Shown here piece after piece: positions 20,825 through 29,726 of a DNA stretch of 64,000 nucleotides; positions within the stretch are counted from its first letter, which is position 1, and every line of letters starts with the position of its first letter. Where the stretch lies: assembly GCA_046297495.1 (NCBI GenBank), contig JBKBIP010000001.1:1-64000 (forward strand), in the 5' to 3' direction. The DNA is from JBKBIP01 sp046297495 (GTDB lineage: Bacteria; Planctomycetota; Planctomycetia; Gemmatales; Gemmataceae). The notes under the pieces are model-generated. The model searched no databases. It was not told where the DNA came from and was given only the letters and a program-made list of their open reading frames with translations. A program made the position numbers and the translations under genes.

Positions 20825-21096
20825 CCCCGACTCCGTTCACTTTACCGTACAATCTCCTCTGGGAGTTGCCTTTAGTCATCTTGGTGGTGAGCTTGGTGTA
20901 CAGCGCGACGCGCTTCGAGGATTGGCCGCAGATTATCCATGAAGCCATCCGCTGGATGATTCGCATGTCTTTGTTCTTGCTGGGGATCGTGCTGATCCTG
21001 AGCGGCTTGGGCCTGGAAGATTCATCGATGGCCCTGCGCGCCATCTTGACCATCACCGGCATTATTTTGGAAGTGGGATTGTTGTTCGTGAAATAG
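20821..21096 (+). CDS. Small two- to three-helix membrane protein
   Basis: A 91-residue protein with three hydrophobic stretches: LLWELPLVILVVSLVYSA, IRMSLFLLGIVLILSGLGL and LRAILTITGIILEVGLLFV. It overlaps the preceding gene as ATGA and has an AGGAGG ribosome-binding site inside that gene's 3' end. The overlap and shared membrane character suggest the two products work together. Nothing identifies a function. Confidence 0.8.
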   Translation: MTPTPFTLPYNLLWELPLVILVVSLVYSATRFEDWPQIIHEAIRWMIRMSLFLLGIVLILSGLGLEDSSMALRAILTITGIILEVGLLFVK

Positions 21097-21167
21097 GCAG
21101 GTAGAAGCTCCGATTCAGCGCGCGATACGGAATAGCGGAATTCCCCGATGTACTGACAACGTGCCTC

Positions 21168-22529
21168 ATGTCTGATCCAGCGCGGCATCCATCATCGTTT
21201 CACTGGCAAGCGTTGTTGCAGGACGCGCGCGAGGCGCTGTTCTTTCTGAATCGGCGCCGGCGGATCGTGTACGTCAATCCGGCCTGGGAGGCCCTGACCG
21301 GCTTGAATGGGGCCGCAGCGCGGGGCCGGCTTTGTCAGCGTCGTGGCAGTGATGGTCCCGGCTGGTGGCCGATGGTGGCGCGGGCCATCGCGCCGCCCCC
21401 CGAAGCGCTGCACGGTCAAATCGTGCAAGTGCGGCGCACGCTCCGCCATCCCGACGGCCGGCAATGGGCCTGGGACATTGACTTCATCCCCTTCCCCTCG
21501 GCGGATAGCATGGTGGGCATCCTGGGCCGGATCATCCCCGTTCCGGCGTTGGCGCCGCCGAGCGGCACGTCTGTCCTTTCCGACACGCTGCGCACGTTGC
21601 GCATCCGGCACGGGGAACGCTTCCCGCTGGATACCTTGACGAGCCAATTGCCGGCCATGCGCCAAGCCGCCGCCCAAGCTCGCTTGGCCAGTCAGACCCG
21701 GGCGCCGGTCCTGATCGTCGGCGAAGCGGGCACCGGCAAGCAATGGTTGGCCCGCGCCATTCATCACGCCAGCGCCGAGCGCGAACGCCCTTTGGCCGCC
21801 CTGGATTGCGCCCATCTGCCGGAGTTCGTGCTGGCGGCGGCGTTGTTCGGTGACAACGGCTTGCTGCGCGGGGGTAACATGGGGACCGTGTACCTGCGTG
21901 AGCCGGGGCAACTGTCGCGCCATCTGCGAACGCAGCTGATGGCTTGGCTCCGGCAGCCCCGCGCCGCTTCGCCAGCGACCGCCCCGCGCCTCATCGCCGG
22001 CTGCATCGCCAAACATGCCGACCAGCCACCCCGAGACGAGCTGCACTGTGCCTTGGGCACCCTGCTGATCGCGCTGCCGCCGTTGCGGGAGCGGGAGGCG
22101 GACTTGCCCGACTTGACGGAGAAGCTGGTGCGGCGGTTGCCGCGCGCGGCGGAGCGTCCGGGATGGGTGCTGGCCCCGGAAGCCTTGGAGATGCTGCGCC
22201 ACTACTCCTGGCCCGGCAACCTGCGCGAGCTCGCCCTCGTGTTGCACCAGGCCGCCGCGCGTGCGTCCAACGAGCGTTTGGGCGTGGAGCAGCTGCCTGC
22301 TTATCTGCGTCAAGTCGTGGTGGTTGAACAAACGGTCCCGCCCACTTCGGAACGCTCCTTGCCGTTAAAAGCGATTCTGGAGCAAGTCGAACGCCGACTG
22401 ATTGTGCTGGCCTTACGGCAATGTCAAGGCAACAAGAGCAAGGCCGCGCGCTGGCTCGGCATCTGGCGCGAGACGCTGCTGCGCCGCATGACGGCCTTGG
22501 GCATTCGAGAAAGTGAACCACCGCAATGA
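21168..22529 (+). CDS. PAS / degenerate sigma-54-activator-like AAA / Fis-HTH regulator
   Basis: A 453-residue protein. The PAS domain is at about 15-125 (ALFFLNRRRRIVYVNPAWEALTG). An NtrC-like AAA+ region follows: Walker A GEAGTGKQ in place of GxxGxGKE, AIHHASAERERPLAALDCAHL, ALPPLREREADLPDL, and HYSWPGNLRELALVLHQA. A Fis-type helix-turn-helix ends it (KSKAARWLGIWRETLLRRM). The GAFTGA loop that contacts sigma-54 is absent, and the usual Walker B (LFLDEIGEL) reads VYLREPGQL, losing the Asp-Glu pair. It therefore probably binds DNA but neither hydrolyses ATP nor activates sigma-54 in the standard way. Confidence 0.88.
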   Translation: MSDPARHPSSFHWQALLQDAREALFFLNRRRRIVYVNPAWEALTGLNGAAARGRLCQRRGSDGPGWWPMVARAIAPPPEALHGQIVQVRRTLRHPDGRQWAWDIDFIPFPSADSMVGILGRIIPVPALAPPSGTSVLSDTLRTLRIRHGERFPLDTLTSQLPAMRQAAAQARLASQTRAPVLIVGEAGTGKQWLARAIHHASAERERPLAALDCAHLPEFVLAAALFGDNGLLRGGNMGTVYLREPGQLSRHLRTQLMAWLRQPRAASPATAPRLIAGCIAKHADQPPRDELHCALGTLLIALPPLREREADLPDLTEKLVRRLPRAAERPGWVLAPEALEMLRHYSWPGNLRELALVLHQAAARASNERLGVEQLPAYLRQVVVVEQTVPPTSERSLPLKAILEQVERRLIVLALRQCQGNKSKAARWLGIWRETLLRRMTALGIRESEPPQ

Positions 22530-22749
22530 CAGACGGCGGGATCATCGGCGCTGGCTCAATCATCTGACCAAGTTTACCTTCAGCCAGTCCCCCGACTTTC
22601 GAGTTCCGTCGTTGGGTACTAGCCTTCAATGGGACTTAGCGATAAGCTCAGAATAAGTTCTAGGTTCGGCGCCGGACCGGGTCGGAGAGGAACCGACTTC
22701 AAAAGCAAACGCCTTGGAGTACGGGATACATCAATTTGTGGGGAAAACC

Positions 22750-23889
22750 ATGAGTCAGCTCGAACTTCGTCCGGGCCTGGCCGATGTGCCGGTGGCGGAA
22801 TCGGCGATCAGCTTCATCGACGGCCAACGGGCACGCTTGGAATATCGCGGCATCGCCGTCGAGACCCTGGCCCGGGAAAGTTGTTTTGAAGAGACGGCTT
22901 GGCTGCTGCTAAAAGGGGAACTGCCCACGCAACGCGAGCTGGCCGACTTCGATGAGCAGCTACGCCGTCATCGCCGACTCAAGTACAAGATCAAGGACCT
23001 GATCAAGTGTTTGCCCGAAAGCGGCCACCCGATGGACGCCCTGCAAGCCAGCGTGGCAGCCATGGGCATGTTTTACCCCTCGCGGGCCGTCACCGATGAG
23101 AAAAGCAACTGGGAGGCGACCATCCGCCTGATCGCCAAGCTGCCGACCGCCGTGGCCGCCTTCCACCGCCTGCGCTACGGCGACGAGGCCATCGACCCGC
23201 GCGACGATCTCGACCACGCGGCCAATTTCTACTACATGCTGTTCGAGCGCCTGCCGTCGCCGGCCGTGCGCAAGGTCATCGACGCTTGCTTGGTTCTGCA
23301 CGCCGAGCACACCATGAACGCCTCGACGTTTAGCGGCCGTGTCACCGCCTCGACTCTGGCGGACCCCTACACTGTCATGAGCGCCGCCATCGGCACGCTG
23401 ACCGGCCCCTTGCACGGCGGCGCCAACGAGGAAGTGCTCGACATGCTCGACGAGATCGGCAGCGTGGATCGGGTGCGTCCCTGGCTGGAAGATGCCGTCG
23501 CCAACAAGAAGAAGATCATGGGCCTGGGCCACCGTGTTTACAAAGTGAAGGACCCGCGCGCCACCGTTTTGCAGGAGTTGGCGGAGCATGTCTTCATCGA
23601 GACCGGTCGGCCCAAGGCTTACGAAATCGCCGTCGAGCTGGAGCGCGTCGCCGCCGGCATCCTGGGGCCAAAAGGGATTTACCCGAATGTCGATTTCTAT
23701 TCCGGTATCGTCTATCAAGCCTTGGGCATCCCGCGTGATCTATTCACCCCCATCTTCGCCATCTCCCGCGTCGCCGGCTGGCTGGCCCACTGGCACGAAC
23801 AGCTGAAGGGCAACCGTATCTACCGCCCCGAGCAAATCTACGTCGGCAAAAATGATGTCGCCTATGTGCCGCTGGAGAAGAGGCCATGA
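22750..23889 (+). CDS. gltA: Citrate synthase
   Basis: Condenses oxaloacetate and acetyl-CoA at the entry of the TCA cycle. With the start at ATG 22750 the protein has 379 residues, matching the dimeric, archaeal/Gram-positive-like type. Catalytic residues are H222 (GPLHGGANEEV), H261 (GLGHRVYKVKDPR) and D315 (NVDFYSG). H187 lies in the conserved HTMNASTFSGR. A close relative, 2-methylcitrate synthase, has the same fold, and the sequence alone does not exclude it, but no prp genes are nearby. The upstream in-frame extension to 22714 lacks a ribosome-binding site. Confidence 0.94.
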   Translation: MSQLELRPGLADVPVAESAISFIDGQRARLEYRGIAVETLARESCFEETAWLLLKGELPTQRELADFDEQLRRHRRLKYKIKDLIKCLPESGHPMDALQASVAAMGMFYPSRAVTDEKSNWEATIRLIAKLPTAVAAFHRLRYGDEAIDPRDDLDHAANFYYMLFERLPSPAVRKVIDACLVLHAEHTMNASTFSGRVTASTLADPYTVMSAAIGTLTGPLHGGANEEVLDMLDEIGSVDRVRPWLEDAVANKKKIMGLGHRVYKVKDPRATVLQELAEHVFIETGRPKAYEIAVELERVAAGILGPKGIYPNVDFYSGIVYQALGIPRDLFTPIFAISRVAGWLAHWHEQLKGNRIYRPEQIYVGKNDVAYVPLEKRP

Positions 23890-23899
23890 GGGCTGGCGG

Positions 23900-24148
23900 A
23901 TGGTAACGAACATGACTGCCATGTCGCACATGTTTGAAGTGTATTATCCGGCGCCGCCGAACGGAGAGCGGGAAGCCACGTTGACTACGATGGTTTCTTC
24001 CTCTGGCGGTCAACTGTCGTTTCGTGAAGAACCGTTGACTCCCAGCGCAGCGAACCCCGGCCCCAAGAGTGTGTGTCTTACCTTTGAATTCCTTGACTTG
24101 TCGCGCGCGGAGAAAGCTGCCGAAACCTTGCGCCCACAAGAGGAGTAG
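23900..24148 (+). CDS. Small hypothetical protein
   Basis: An 82-residue protein with the core FEVYYPAPPNGEREATLTTMVSSSGGQLSFREEP, then CLTFEFLDLSRAEKAAETLR. The composition is that of a folded cytosolic alpha/beta protein, with no membrane segment. The ATG at 23900 has GAGGG upstream, but three further in-frame ATGs follow within 30 nt (23912, 23921, 23930), so the start is uncertain. It begins 10 nt after citrate synthase and may be cotranscribed. The family is not recognised. Confidence 0.65.
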   Translation: MVTNMTAMSHMFEVYYPAPPNGEREATLTTMVSSSGGQLSFREEPLTPSAANPGPKSVCLTFEFLDLSRAEKAAETLRPQEE

Positions 24149-24380
24149 GTCGAAGGACTTATGGAATATAGTGTGTGATCGGTAATCGATAATCCCTGAC
24201 AATCCTCTGGCGGCTGAGTATCGCTAATTCGTTGTCACTTGTCGTGGTGCGTTGAGGTGGCGTGCGATCACGTACGGTCGTTCTCTTTCTGGTGATGGTG
24301 TTTGGTCTGATCTCCGCCAAGCGTTCGGCGACTCGTTAAGGAGATGAATGCTGATACGATCGCAGTGGATGGAATAACTC

Positions 24381-25655
24381 ATGCTAGACGCATCCTTCAT
24401 TCGTGAACACCTGGACGCCGTCAAAACCAACTGCGCCAACCGCAACGTGACCGCCGAGGTGGAGCGCGTGGTTCATCTCGATGACGACCGCAAGCGTTTG
24501 GTGCAGGAAACGCAAGTCTTGCAGCAGCGCGCGAACGAGGTCGCCAAGTTGACGGGGAAGGAAAAAGACCCGGTCAAGCGGCAAGAGCTAGTCGCGGAGG
24601 GGAAGGAGCTGAAAGAGCAAGTGGCCGCTCTGGAAACCCAGTTGAAATGGGTCAAGGAACAGCTGGACGCGGTGCTCAAGACCATCCCCAACATGACGCA
24701 CCCCGACGCCCCGGTTGGTAAGGAAGCCACGGATAACAAGGTCATTCGCACCTGGGGGGAGCCAACCAAGTTCGATTTCCCGCCGAAGGATCACGTCGCC
24801 TTGGCCGAGGCGTTGGACCTGGTCGATTTCGAAGCTGGCTCGTCGGTGACGGGGCAGAAATTCTACTTCCTCAAAAACGAGGCGGTGTTACTGGAACTGG
24901 CCCTGATGCAGTACGCCATGCACACGCTGCTGGCCGAGGGGTTCACGCCGGTCATCACGCCGGACCTGGCCCGCGTCGAGGTGCTGGAGGGGATCGGCTT
25001 CATCCCACGCGGCCCGGAGACGCAGATTTACAGCATCGAAAATAGCGATCTGTGCCTGATCGCCACGGCGGAAATCACGCTCGGCGGCATGCATAAGGAC
25101 CAGATTCTCGAAGCCAGCCGGTTGCCGATGAAGTACGTTGGCCTGTCGCACTGTTTCCGCACCGAGGCCGGCGCTCCGGGGCGCGACACGCGCGGCCTGT
25201 ACCGCGTGCATCAGTTCACCAAAGTGGAGATGTTCGCCTTTTGCCTACCGGAGCAGAGCGACGCGATTCATCAGGATTTGCTGCGCATCGAGGAGAAAGT
25301 GTTCCAGGGACTAGGCCTCCCCTATCAAGTCATTGACACCTGCACCGGCGACCTGGGGGGGCCGGCCTACCGCAAATTCGACCTGGAAGCGTGGATGCCG
25401 GGACGCGGTCAGGGCGGCGAATACGGTGAAGTGACCAGCACCTCGAACTGCACCGACTACCAGGCCCGCCGCCTGGGGATTCGCTACAAGACCCCTGGCC
25501 AGAAGGGAACGCACTTCGTCCACACGCTTAACGGCACCGCCGTCGCCTGCAGCCGCGCCATCCTGGCCATCCTCGAAAACTACCAGCAAGCCGACGGTTC
25601 GGTGGTCGTTCCCGAAGTACTGCGGCCGTGGGTGGGGAAAGATCGTATCGTTTAG
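24381..25655 (+). CDS. serS: Seryl-tRNA synthetase
   Basis: A class II aminoacyl-tRNA synthetase of 424 residues that charges tRNA-Ser (and tRNA-Sec where present). The long antiparallel coiled-coil arm that grips the tRNA variable loop is at about 30-105. Class II motif 2 is FRTEAGAPGRDTRGLYRVHQFTKVEM, and motif 3 lies around the Cys-Ser-Arg-Ala region in NGTAVACSRAILAILEN. The C-terminus VPEVLRPWVGKDRIV is full length. The TAG stop falls inside a TTTAGCGGG sequence that is the left arm of a palindromic repeat. The last codons are partly repeated, with errors, on the far side of the assembly gap. Confidence 0.97.
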   Translation: MLDASFIREHLDAVKTNCANRNVTAEVERVVHLDDDRKRLVQETQVLQQRANEVAKLTGKEKDPVKRQELVAEGKELKEQVAALETQLKWVKEQLDAVLKTIPNMTHPDAPVGKEATDNKVIRTWGEPTKFDFPPKDHVALAEALDLVDFEAGSSVTGQKFYFLKNEAVLLELALMQYAMHTLLAEGFTPVITPDLARVEVLEGIGFIPRGPETQIYSIENSDLCLIATAEITLGGMHKDQILEASRLPMKYVGLSHCFRTEAGAPGRDTRGLYRVHQFTKVEMFAFCLPEQSDAIHQDLLRIEEKVFQGLGLPYQVIDTCTGDLGGPAYRKFDLEAWMPGRGQGGEYGEVTSTSNCTDYQARRLGIRYKTPGQKGTHFVHTLNGTAVACSRAILAILENYQQADGSVVVPEVLRPWVGKDRIV

Positions 25656-25805
25656 CGGGGGGGGGAAAGGAAAAACCACCCCAAAAAAAAAAAAAAAAAA
25701 AAACCCACCCCCCCCCCCCCCCCTTCCTCTTCCCCCNNNNNNNNNNCGGGGGCCTTCCCCGAGGTACTGTGGCTGTGGTGGGGGAAAAATCTCATCGTTT
25801 AGTGG
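25656..25805. other. Assembly gap with corrupted flanks
   Basis: Ten N at 25737-25746 are preceded by homopolymer runs (G, then about 20 A, then about 17 C) that look like sequencing failure, not biology. The sequence after the gap (25755-25805) is a mutated copy of the serS 3' end and stop region at 25611-25660. The true genome most likely runs straight from serS into the palindrome at 25798, so this gap probably has negative length. Confidence 0.85.
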
Positions 25806-25830
25806 GCGTGCCAGCGGCACTCCCGCTAAA
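25798..25830. repeat. Palindromic repeat, TTTAGCG family, copy 1 (at serS stop)
   Basis: TTTAGTGGG (25798-25806) and CCCGCTAAA (25822-25830) form a 9-bp inverted repeat with one T-G pair. The T-for-C change in the left arm may be a base-calling error next to the gap, because the pre-gap copy reads TTTAGCGGG. Further members are at 43820 and 44898, with a half copy at 59120. Confidence 0.65.
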
Positions 25831-25861
25831 AAGGAGAGCCGAGAAATTATCCCGGCTCTCC
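25828..25861 (-). terminator. Rho-independent terminator of the DUF1549-DUF1501 operon
   Basis: Read on the minus strand, a 9-bp stem (GGAGAGCCG / CGGCTCTCC, 25853-25861 with 25833-25841) is followed by TTTTT. It lies 25 nt past the stop of the DUF1501 gene. Confidence 0.8.
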
Positions 25862-25886
25862 CTGCATTGGTTATCGTTCATCGTTC

Positions 25887-27200
25887 TTACGCGAACAACT
25901 CTTTGATCACCGTGCCATCCCGGACGATATGCACTGGCCGGTTGGTCGGCGTGTAGTATTCCTTGTGCGGGTCGATGTCCAGGGAGTGGAAGAAGCTGGC
26001 GGCCACGTCTTCGGGCTTGAGGGGCCGCTCGACGGGTTCCTCGCCGTTGGGGTTGGTCTTGCCGATGACTTGACCCCCCTTGATGCCCGCGCCGGCCAGG
26101 ACGATGGACATGGCCCGCGCCCAGTGGTCGCGGCCGGCGTTGCCGTTGACCTTCGGGGTCCGGCCAAACTCGCCCGTCACCATCACCGCCGTCTTCGACA
26201 GCAAGCCGTGCGCGCCCAGGTCTTCCAACAGTGCCGCCACGCCCTGGTCAAACTGCGGCAACATCACGTCTTTCAAACGATTGAAATTGTCGCGGTGCGT
26301 GTCCCAGCTGCCGAAGTCGATGGACACGAAGCGGACACCCGCTTCGATCAGGCGGCGGGCCAGCAAGCACGATTGGCCAAACCGCGTTCGGCCATAGCGT
26401 TCGCGGACTTCGGCCTTTTCCTGCTGGATGTTGAATGCCTCGCGGGCCTTGGGAGAGCTGAGAATCTCATACGCTTGTTGATAGAATTTGTCCATCCCGG
26501 ACAGGTCTTGGCTCTGGATGTCCACGGCGCGGAAGGCGGTGTCCAGCCCTTCGAGCAGGCCGCGCCGCGCCTCGATCCGTTGCAGGTTCAGCCCTTGCGG
26601 CAAGGCCAGGGCACGCACGTCGAAATTGTCGGCGTTGGGGTCGCCATCCACCGAAAACGGATTGTGGGCCACGCCCAGATAGCCAGAGGTTTCCGCGCCG
26701 CCATTGGTGCTGGACACCGGTAGTGACACGTAAGGGGGCACGCCCGGAGGAGCGCTATATTCCTTCGTCACCACGGAGCCGTAGCCCGGATATTGCAGCG
26801 ACGGCAGCGGGCGGTTGCCGGTGCGGAGGAACATCTGGCCGGGATTGTGGGCGGCCAAGTTGTGCGTCACGCTGCGGAGAATGGTGTATTTGTCGGCTTG
26901 CTGAGCGAGATACGGCAGGTGCTCGCTGATTTCGATGCCGGGCACGTTGGTCTGGATCGGCTTGAACTCACCCCGGATGCCTTCGGGGGCGTCCGGTTTG
27001 AGATCGAAGGTGTCCATATGAGTCTGGCCGCCGGGCAAGAACACCAGGATGGCGCTCTTGTCGCCGACCGATTTGCCTTCTTTGGCGGCCGCCGCCGCGT
27101 AACGTAGATAGCCGGTCAGATTCAAGCCCAAGAAGCCCAAGGCACCCGCCTTGAGAAAGTTGCGGCGGTGGATGCCGTCGCAGTAATTTCGCCGCGCCAT
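25887..27200 (-). CDS. DUF1501 domain-containing exported protein
   Basis: A 437-residue member of the planctomycete DUF1501 family (alkaline-phosphatase/sulfatase-like fold). The N-terminus has a Tat-like signal (HRRNFLKAGALGFLGLNLTGYL). Family landmarks include FLPGGQTHMDTFDLKPDAPEGIRGEFKPIQT, LAAHNPGQMFLRTG, LLARRLIEAGVRFVSIDFGSWDTHRDNF, MVTGEFGRTPKVNGNAGRDHW and GGQVIGKTNPNGEEP. The function is not established. The ATG at 27200 has a GGGGGA ribosome-binding site. It is the second gene of an operon with the DUF1549/DUF1553 gene, the pairing typical of this phylum. Confidence 0.93.
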   Translation of the reverse strand: MARRNYCDGIHRRNFLKAGALGFLGLNLTGYLRYAAAAAKEGKSVGDKSAILVFLPGGQTHMDTFDLKPDAPEGIRGEFKPIQTNVPGIEISEHLPYLAQQADKYTILRSVTHNLAAHNPGQMFLRTGNRPLPSLQYPGYGSVVTKEYSAPPGVPPYVSLPVSSTNGGAETSGYLGVAHNPFSVDGDPNADNFDVRALALPQGLNLQRIEARRGLLEGLDTAFRAVDIQSQDLSGMDKFYQQAYEILSSPKAREAFNIQQEKAEVRERYGRTRFGQSCLLARRLIEAGVRFVSIDFGSWDTHRDNFNRLKDVMLPQFDQGVAALLEDLGAHGLLSKTAVMVTGEFGRTPKVNGNAGRDHWARAMSIVLAGAGIKGGQVIGKTNPNGEEPVERPLKPEDVAASFFHSLDIDPHKEYYTPTNRPVHIVRDGTVIKELFA

Positions 27201-27292
27201 GGTGTATGTCCCCCTTTTTTCCCTGGAATGATATTGGCAGTGTGTAATGGATGGATACTGGTCAACCTGGTTCGTGATGCAATGGATATATC

Positions 27293-27336
27293 GATTCATC
27301 GGTTAGCGAATAACATCGAGCGTGAACCGATGAATC
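27293..27336. repeat. Palindromic intergenic repeat, GATTCATCGGTT family, copy 2
   Basis: GATTCATCGGTT (27293-27304) and AACCGATGAATC (27325-27336) form a perfect 12-bp inverted repeat with a 20-nt loop. It sits inside an operon, between the DUF1549 gene and the DUF1501 gene. Confidence 0.85.
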
Positions 27337-27356
27337 GTCTCTCAGCAGTGAAAGTC

Positions 27357-29726
27357 TTAATGGTTGAAGATAAACTCGCGCACGTTGATCAGCGACCAGA
27401 GCACATCCTCGAAGCCCGCCTTGCGATTTTCCGCTTGGGCCACGTATTGCAAGGCGCGTTGGGTCTCTTCCTGGGTGGGGAAGCGGCTCAGAGTGGCGAG
27501 GTATAGCTCCTCAACCAAGGCGTTATTGTCGCGGATGTCTCGGACGAGGCGGGCCAGTTGGCCGTTGGCGGCGCTGATCTTGGTGTTCACGTCCACGTCG
27601 TTGAGCAGATACATCGCTTGCGGCAGCCCCGCGTCGCCGCTCCGCTCACAGTCGCACGTCTGCGTCCGCAGAGGCCGGCCAAAGATGGCCAACGCATAGC
27701 CCGGCCCGCGATTCCCCAGCCGGGTCGGCGCCAGGCCGATGGCCCGCGTTCCCGCCGGAGCGAGCGCGCCGTACACGTCGCGGCTGCCGGTCACTTGGTT
27801 GATGGCATCGACCACCACTTCCGCCGACAACCGCCGCAGCTGCGCTCGCGAGAAGTTGCGTTCATCGAGGACGTTGGTTTCATTCGGTTTCCAGGTGAGC
27901 TGATACACCCGCGAATTGAGAATAGTGCGGTGCAGGTGCTTCAGGTCGAACTTGTGCGCGATGAAATCCTTTGCCAGCCAATCGAGCAATTCCGGGTTGG
28001 ATGGCGGGTTGGCGGCGTTGATGTCGTCGGGCGGATCGATGATGCCCACCCCGAAGTAGTGGGCCCAGATGCGGTTGGTGATGGCCTTGGCGAAGAACGG
28101 ATTATCGGGGGCGCGCATCCAGTTCATCAGCACGACGCGCGGGTCTTCGCCGGCTTTGACAGTGTACGGCGCGCCGCCCAACGGCCGCACGCGCAGGTTG
28201 GCGGCGGTCTGATTGCGATTACCGGTTCGGCCGGTTTCGATGAAGACTTCCGAATAGGCGTAACTTTGACGGTCGCGGGTCGCGGGCACGACTTCCTTGG
28301 GCACGTCATCGGGCACGCCGAGACGCACCGGCGTGAAGAAGGCGGTATAGCCGCGGAAATCGTCTTGCGTCCAGCGGTCGAACGGATGCTTGTGACATTG
28401 GGCACATTCCAAACGGATGCCCAGGAAGGCATACGACACCTGCAAGGCTACCGTGTCGCCGCGATTGCCAGCCTTCTTCCAGAAAATGTCACACGTTTGC
28501 CGTTCGGCGTAGGTCTTGAAGTCGAAATTGTTACCGCTGATTCCTTGGGCGATTTCCTTGTGCTCGGCCACGGTGTCCGCGACCGACCGCCCTTCGCGGG
28601 TGGTGGCCGTCACGATCCCCTCGACGATCTGGTCATAGGGGAGGTTCTTTTCCAGCTTGTCTTGAAACCAGGCGTACCACAACCAAACCGTCTTGGCACG
28701 CGGCAGCGGCGTCAAGCGGTCGTCGTTGCCGGTCAGGTCCGAGAATTTGGTGGCCCAGAACATGGCGTATTCAGGGCGTTCTAGCAGCCGGTCGATGAGC
28801 TTGGCCCGCTTGTTCGGGTCCTGGTCGGCCAAGAAGGCGCGAGTCTCGGCGGCGGTCGGCAGTGTGCCAATCAGGTCGAGATGGACACGGCGTACGAACT
28901 CGGCATCGTCGGCCAGCTCCGACGGCCGCAGCCCCAGCTTGTGCCACTTGGCCGCCGCCAGCTCGTCGATCTTGTTCTGAATCGGGAAAGCCACCGTTTC
29001 CCCTGAACCGGGAACGGGCACGATGACATGGGCCGTGCTCACCGCGCCGGCGAACGTCACCACGATGGCGGTGTCGCCGGCGCTGCCGGCCGTGATCTGG
29101 CCCTGGTCATCCACGTTGGCGATGACGTCGTCATTGGTTGAAAATTGCGTCAGGGCCGTGACATCCTCGACGCTGTTGTCGGAGTAGTGGGCTACGATTT
29201 TCAGCGTGGCCGTGTCCCCCTTCTTGGACAGCACCAAGGCCGGCGGAATGACATCCAGTCGTTCCAAGACGGGTTCCTTGCCTGGCTCGTAGGGGGCGCC
29301 AGCGGCGATCCAATCGTGGAACATGCGATATTCCCAGGAATTGGCCTCGAAGCGCTGGCCGCCTTTATGGGGACGTTGTTGTGTGGCCTTTTCCAGGGCC
29401 AAGCTGCGGGCCGGGTTTTTCGCATCGATCAGCCCATCCTTGACCAAGGAGTCATGATCCATGCGCAAATCGGAGCTGAACAGCGACAGGCGAAAACTGC
29501 CCGCCCCCTGAAACGAACCGTGGCAAGCTCGGTTGTTGCAACCGGCTTTGCCGATCAAGGGTTCGATGTGACGGGCAAACCCCGGAATGCCTCCCGGCCC
29601 ATCGGCGGCCCAGCGTTGTTGCGCCGGCGGCACTTTGGTCTCGGCCGCGCCGACTCTCGCTGGCGCCAGCACGGCGCCCGCCAGAGCCAACAATCCGCAC
29701 GCTACGCTCCAGCCCCGGTTCGTCAT
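27357..29726 (-). CDS. Exported PSCyt/DUF1549-DUF1553 protein with Ig-like segment
   Basis: A 789-residue exported protein. A signal peptide (about 1-28) is followed by a cytochrome-like segment with C63-x4-C68-H69, a bacterial Ig-like (Big2-type) segment at about 160-240 (LVLSKKGDTATLKIVAHYSDNSVEDVT), DUF1549 (DELAAAKWHKLGLRPSELADDAEFVRRVHLDLIGTLPT), a second haem-type motif CAQCH, and DUF1553 (MRAPDNPFFAKAITNRIWAHYFGVGIIDPPDDI). This domain set is characteristic of Planctomycetes and is usually paired with a DUF1501 protein, which follows here. The joint role is unknown. Confidence 0.93.
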   Translation of the reverse strand: MTNRGWSVACGLLALAGAVLAPARVGAAETKVPPAQQRWAADGPGGIPGFARHIEPLIGKAGCNNRACHGSFQGAGSFRLSLFSSDLRMDHDSLVKDGLIDAKNPARSLALEKATQQRPHKGGQRFEANSWEYRMFHDWIAAGAPYEPGKEPVLERLDVIPPALVLSKKGDTATLKIVAHYSDNSVEDVTALTQFSTNDDVIANVDDQGQITAGSAGDTAIVVTFAGAVSTAHVIVPVPGSGETVAFPIQNKIDELAAAKWHKLGLRPSELADDAEFVRRVHLDLIGTLPTAAETRAFLADQDPNKRAKLIDRLLERPEYAMFWATKFSDLTGNDDRLTPLPRAKTVWLWYAWFQDKLEKNLPYDQIVEGIVTATTREGRSVADTVAEHKEIAQGISGNNFDFKTYAERQTCDIFWKKAGNRGDTVALQVSYAFLGIRLECAQCHKHPFDRWTQDDFRGYTAFFTPVRLGVPDDVPKEVVPATRDRQSYAYSEVFIETGRTGNRNQTAANLRVRPLGGAPYTVKAGEDPRVVLMNWMRAPDNPFFAKAITNRIWAHYFGVGIIDPPDDINAANPPSNPELLDWLAKDFIAHKFDLKHLHRTILNSRVYQLTWKPNETNVLDERNFSRAQLRRLSAEVVVDAINQVTGSRDVYGALAPAGTRAIGLAPTRLGNRGPGYALAIFGRPLRTQTCDCERSGDAGLPQAMYLLNDVDVNTKISAANGQLARLVRDIRDNNALVEELYLATLSRFPTQEETQRALQYVAQAENRKAGFEDVLWSLINVREFIFNH

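Noticed and set aside
21168..22529. A functional sigma-54-dependent activator
   Set aside because: It lacks GAFTGA and the Walker B acidic pair, although the general domain order would suggest it.
25656..25736. Poly-G, poly-A and poly-C tracts as a biological low-complexity element
   Set aside because: They abut an N gap, and the following sequence repeats the serS end with errors. Sequencing or assembly failure explains them better.
27558..28784. A 408-codon plus-strand frame opposite the DUF1549/DUF1553 gene
   Set aside because: It is a shadow of the GC-rich coding strand; the minus-strand gene has unmistakable domains and haem motifs.
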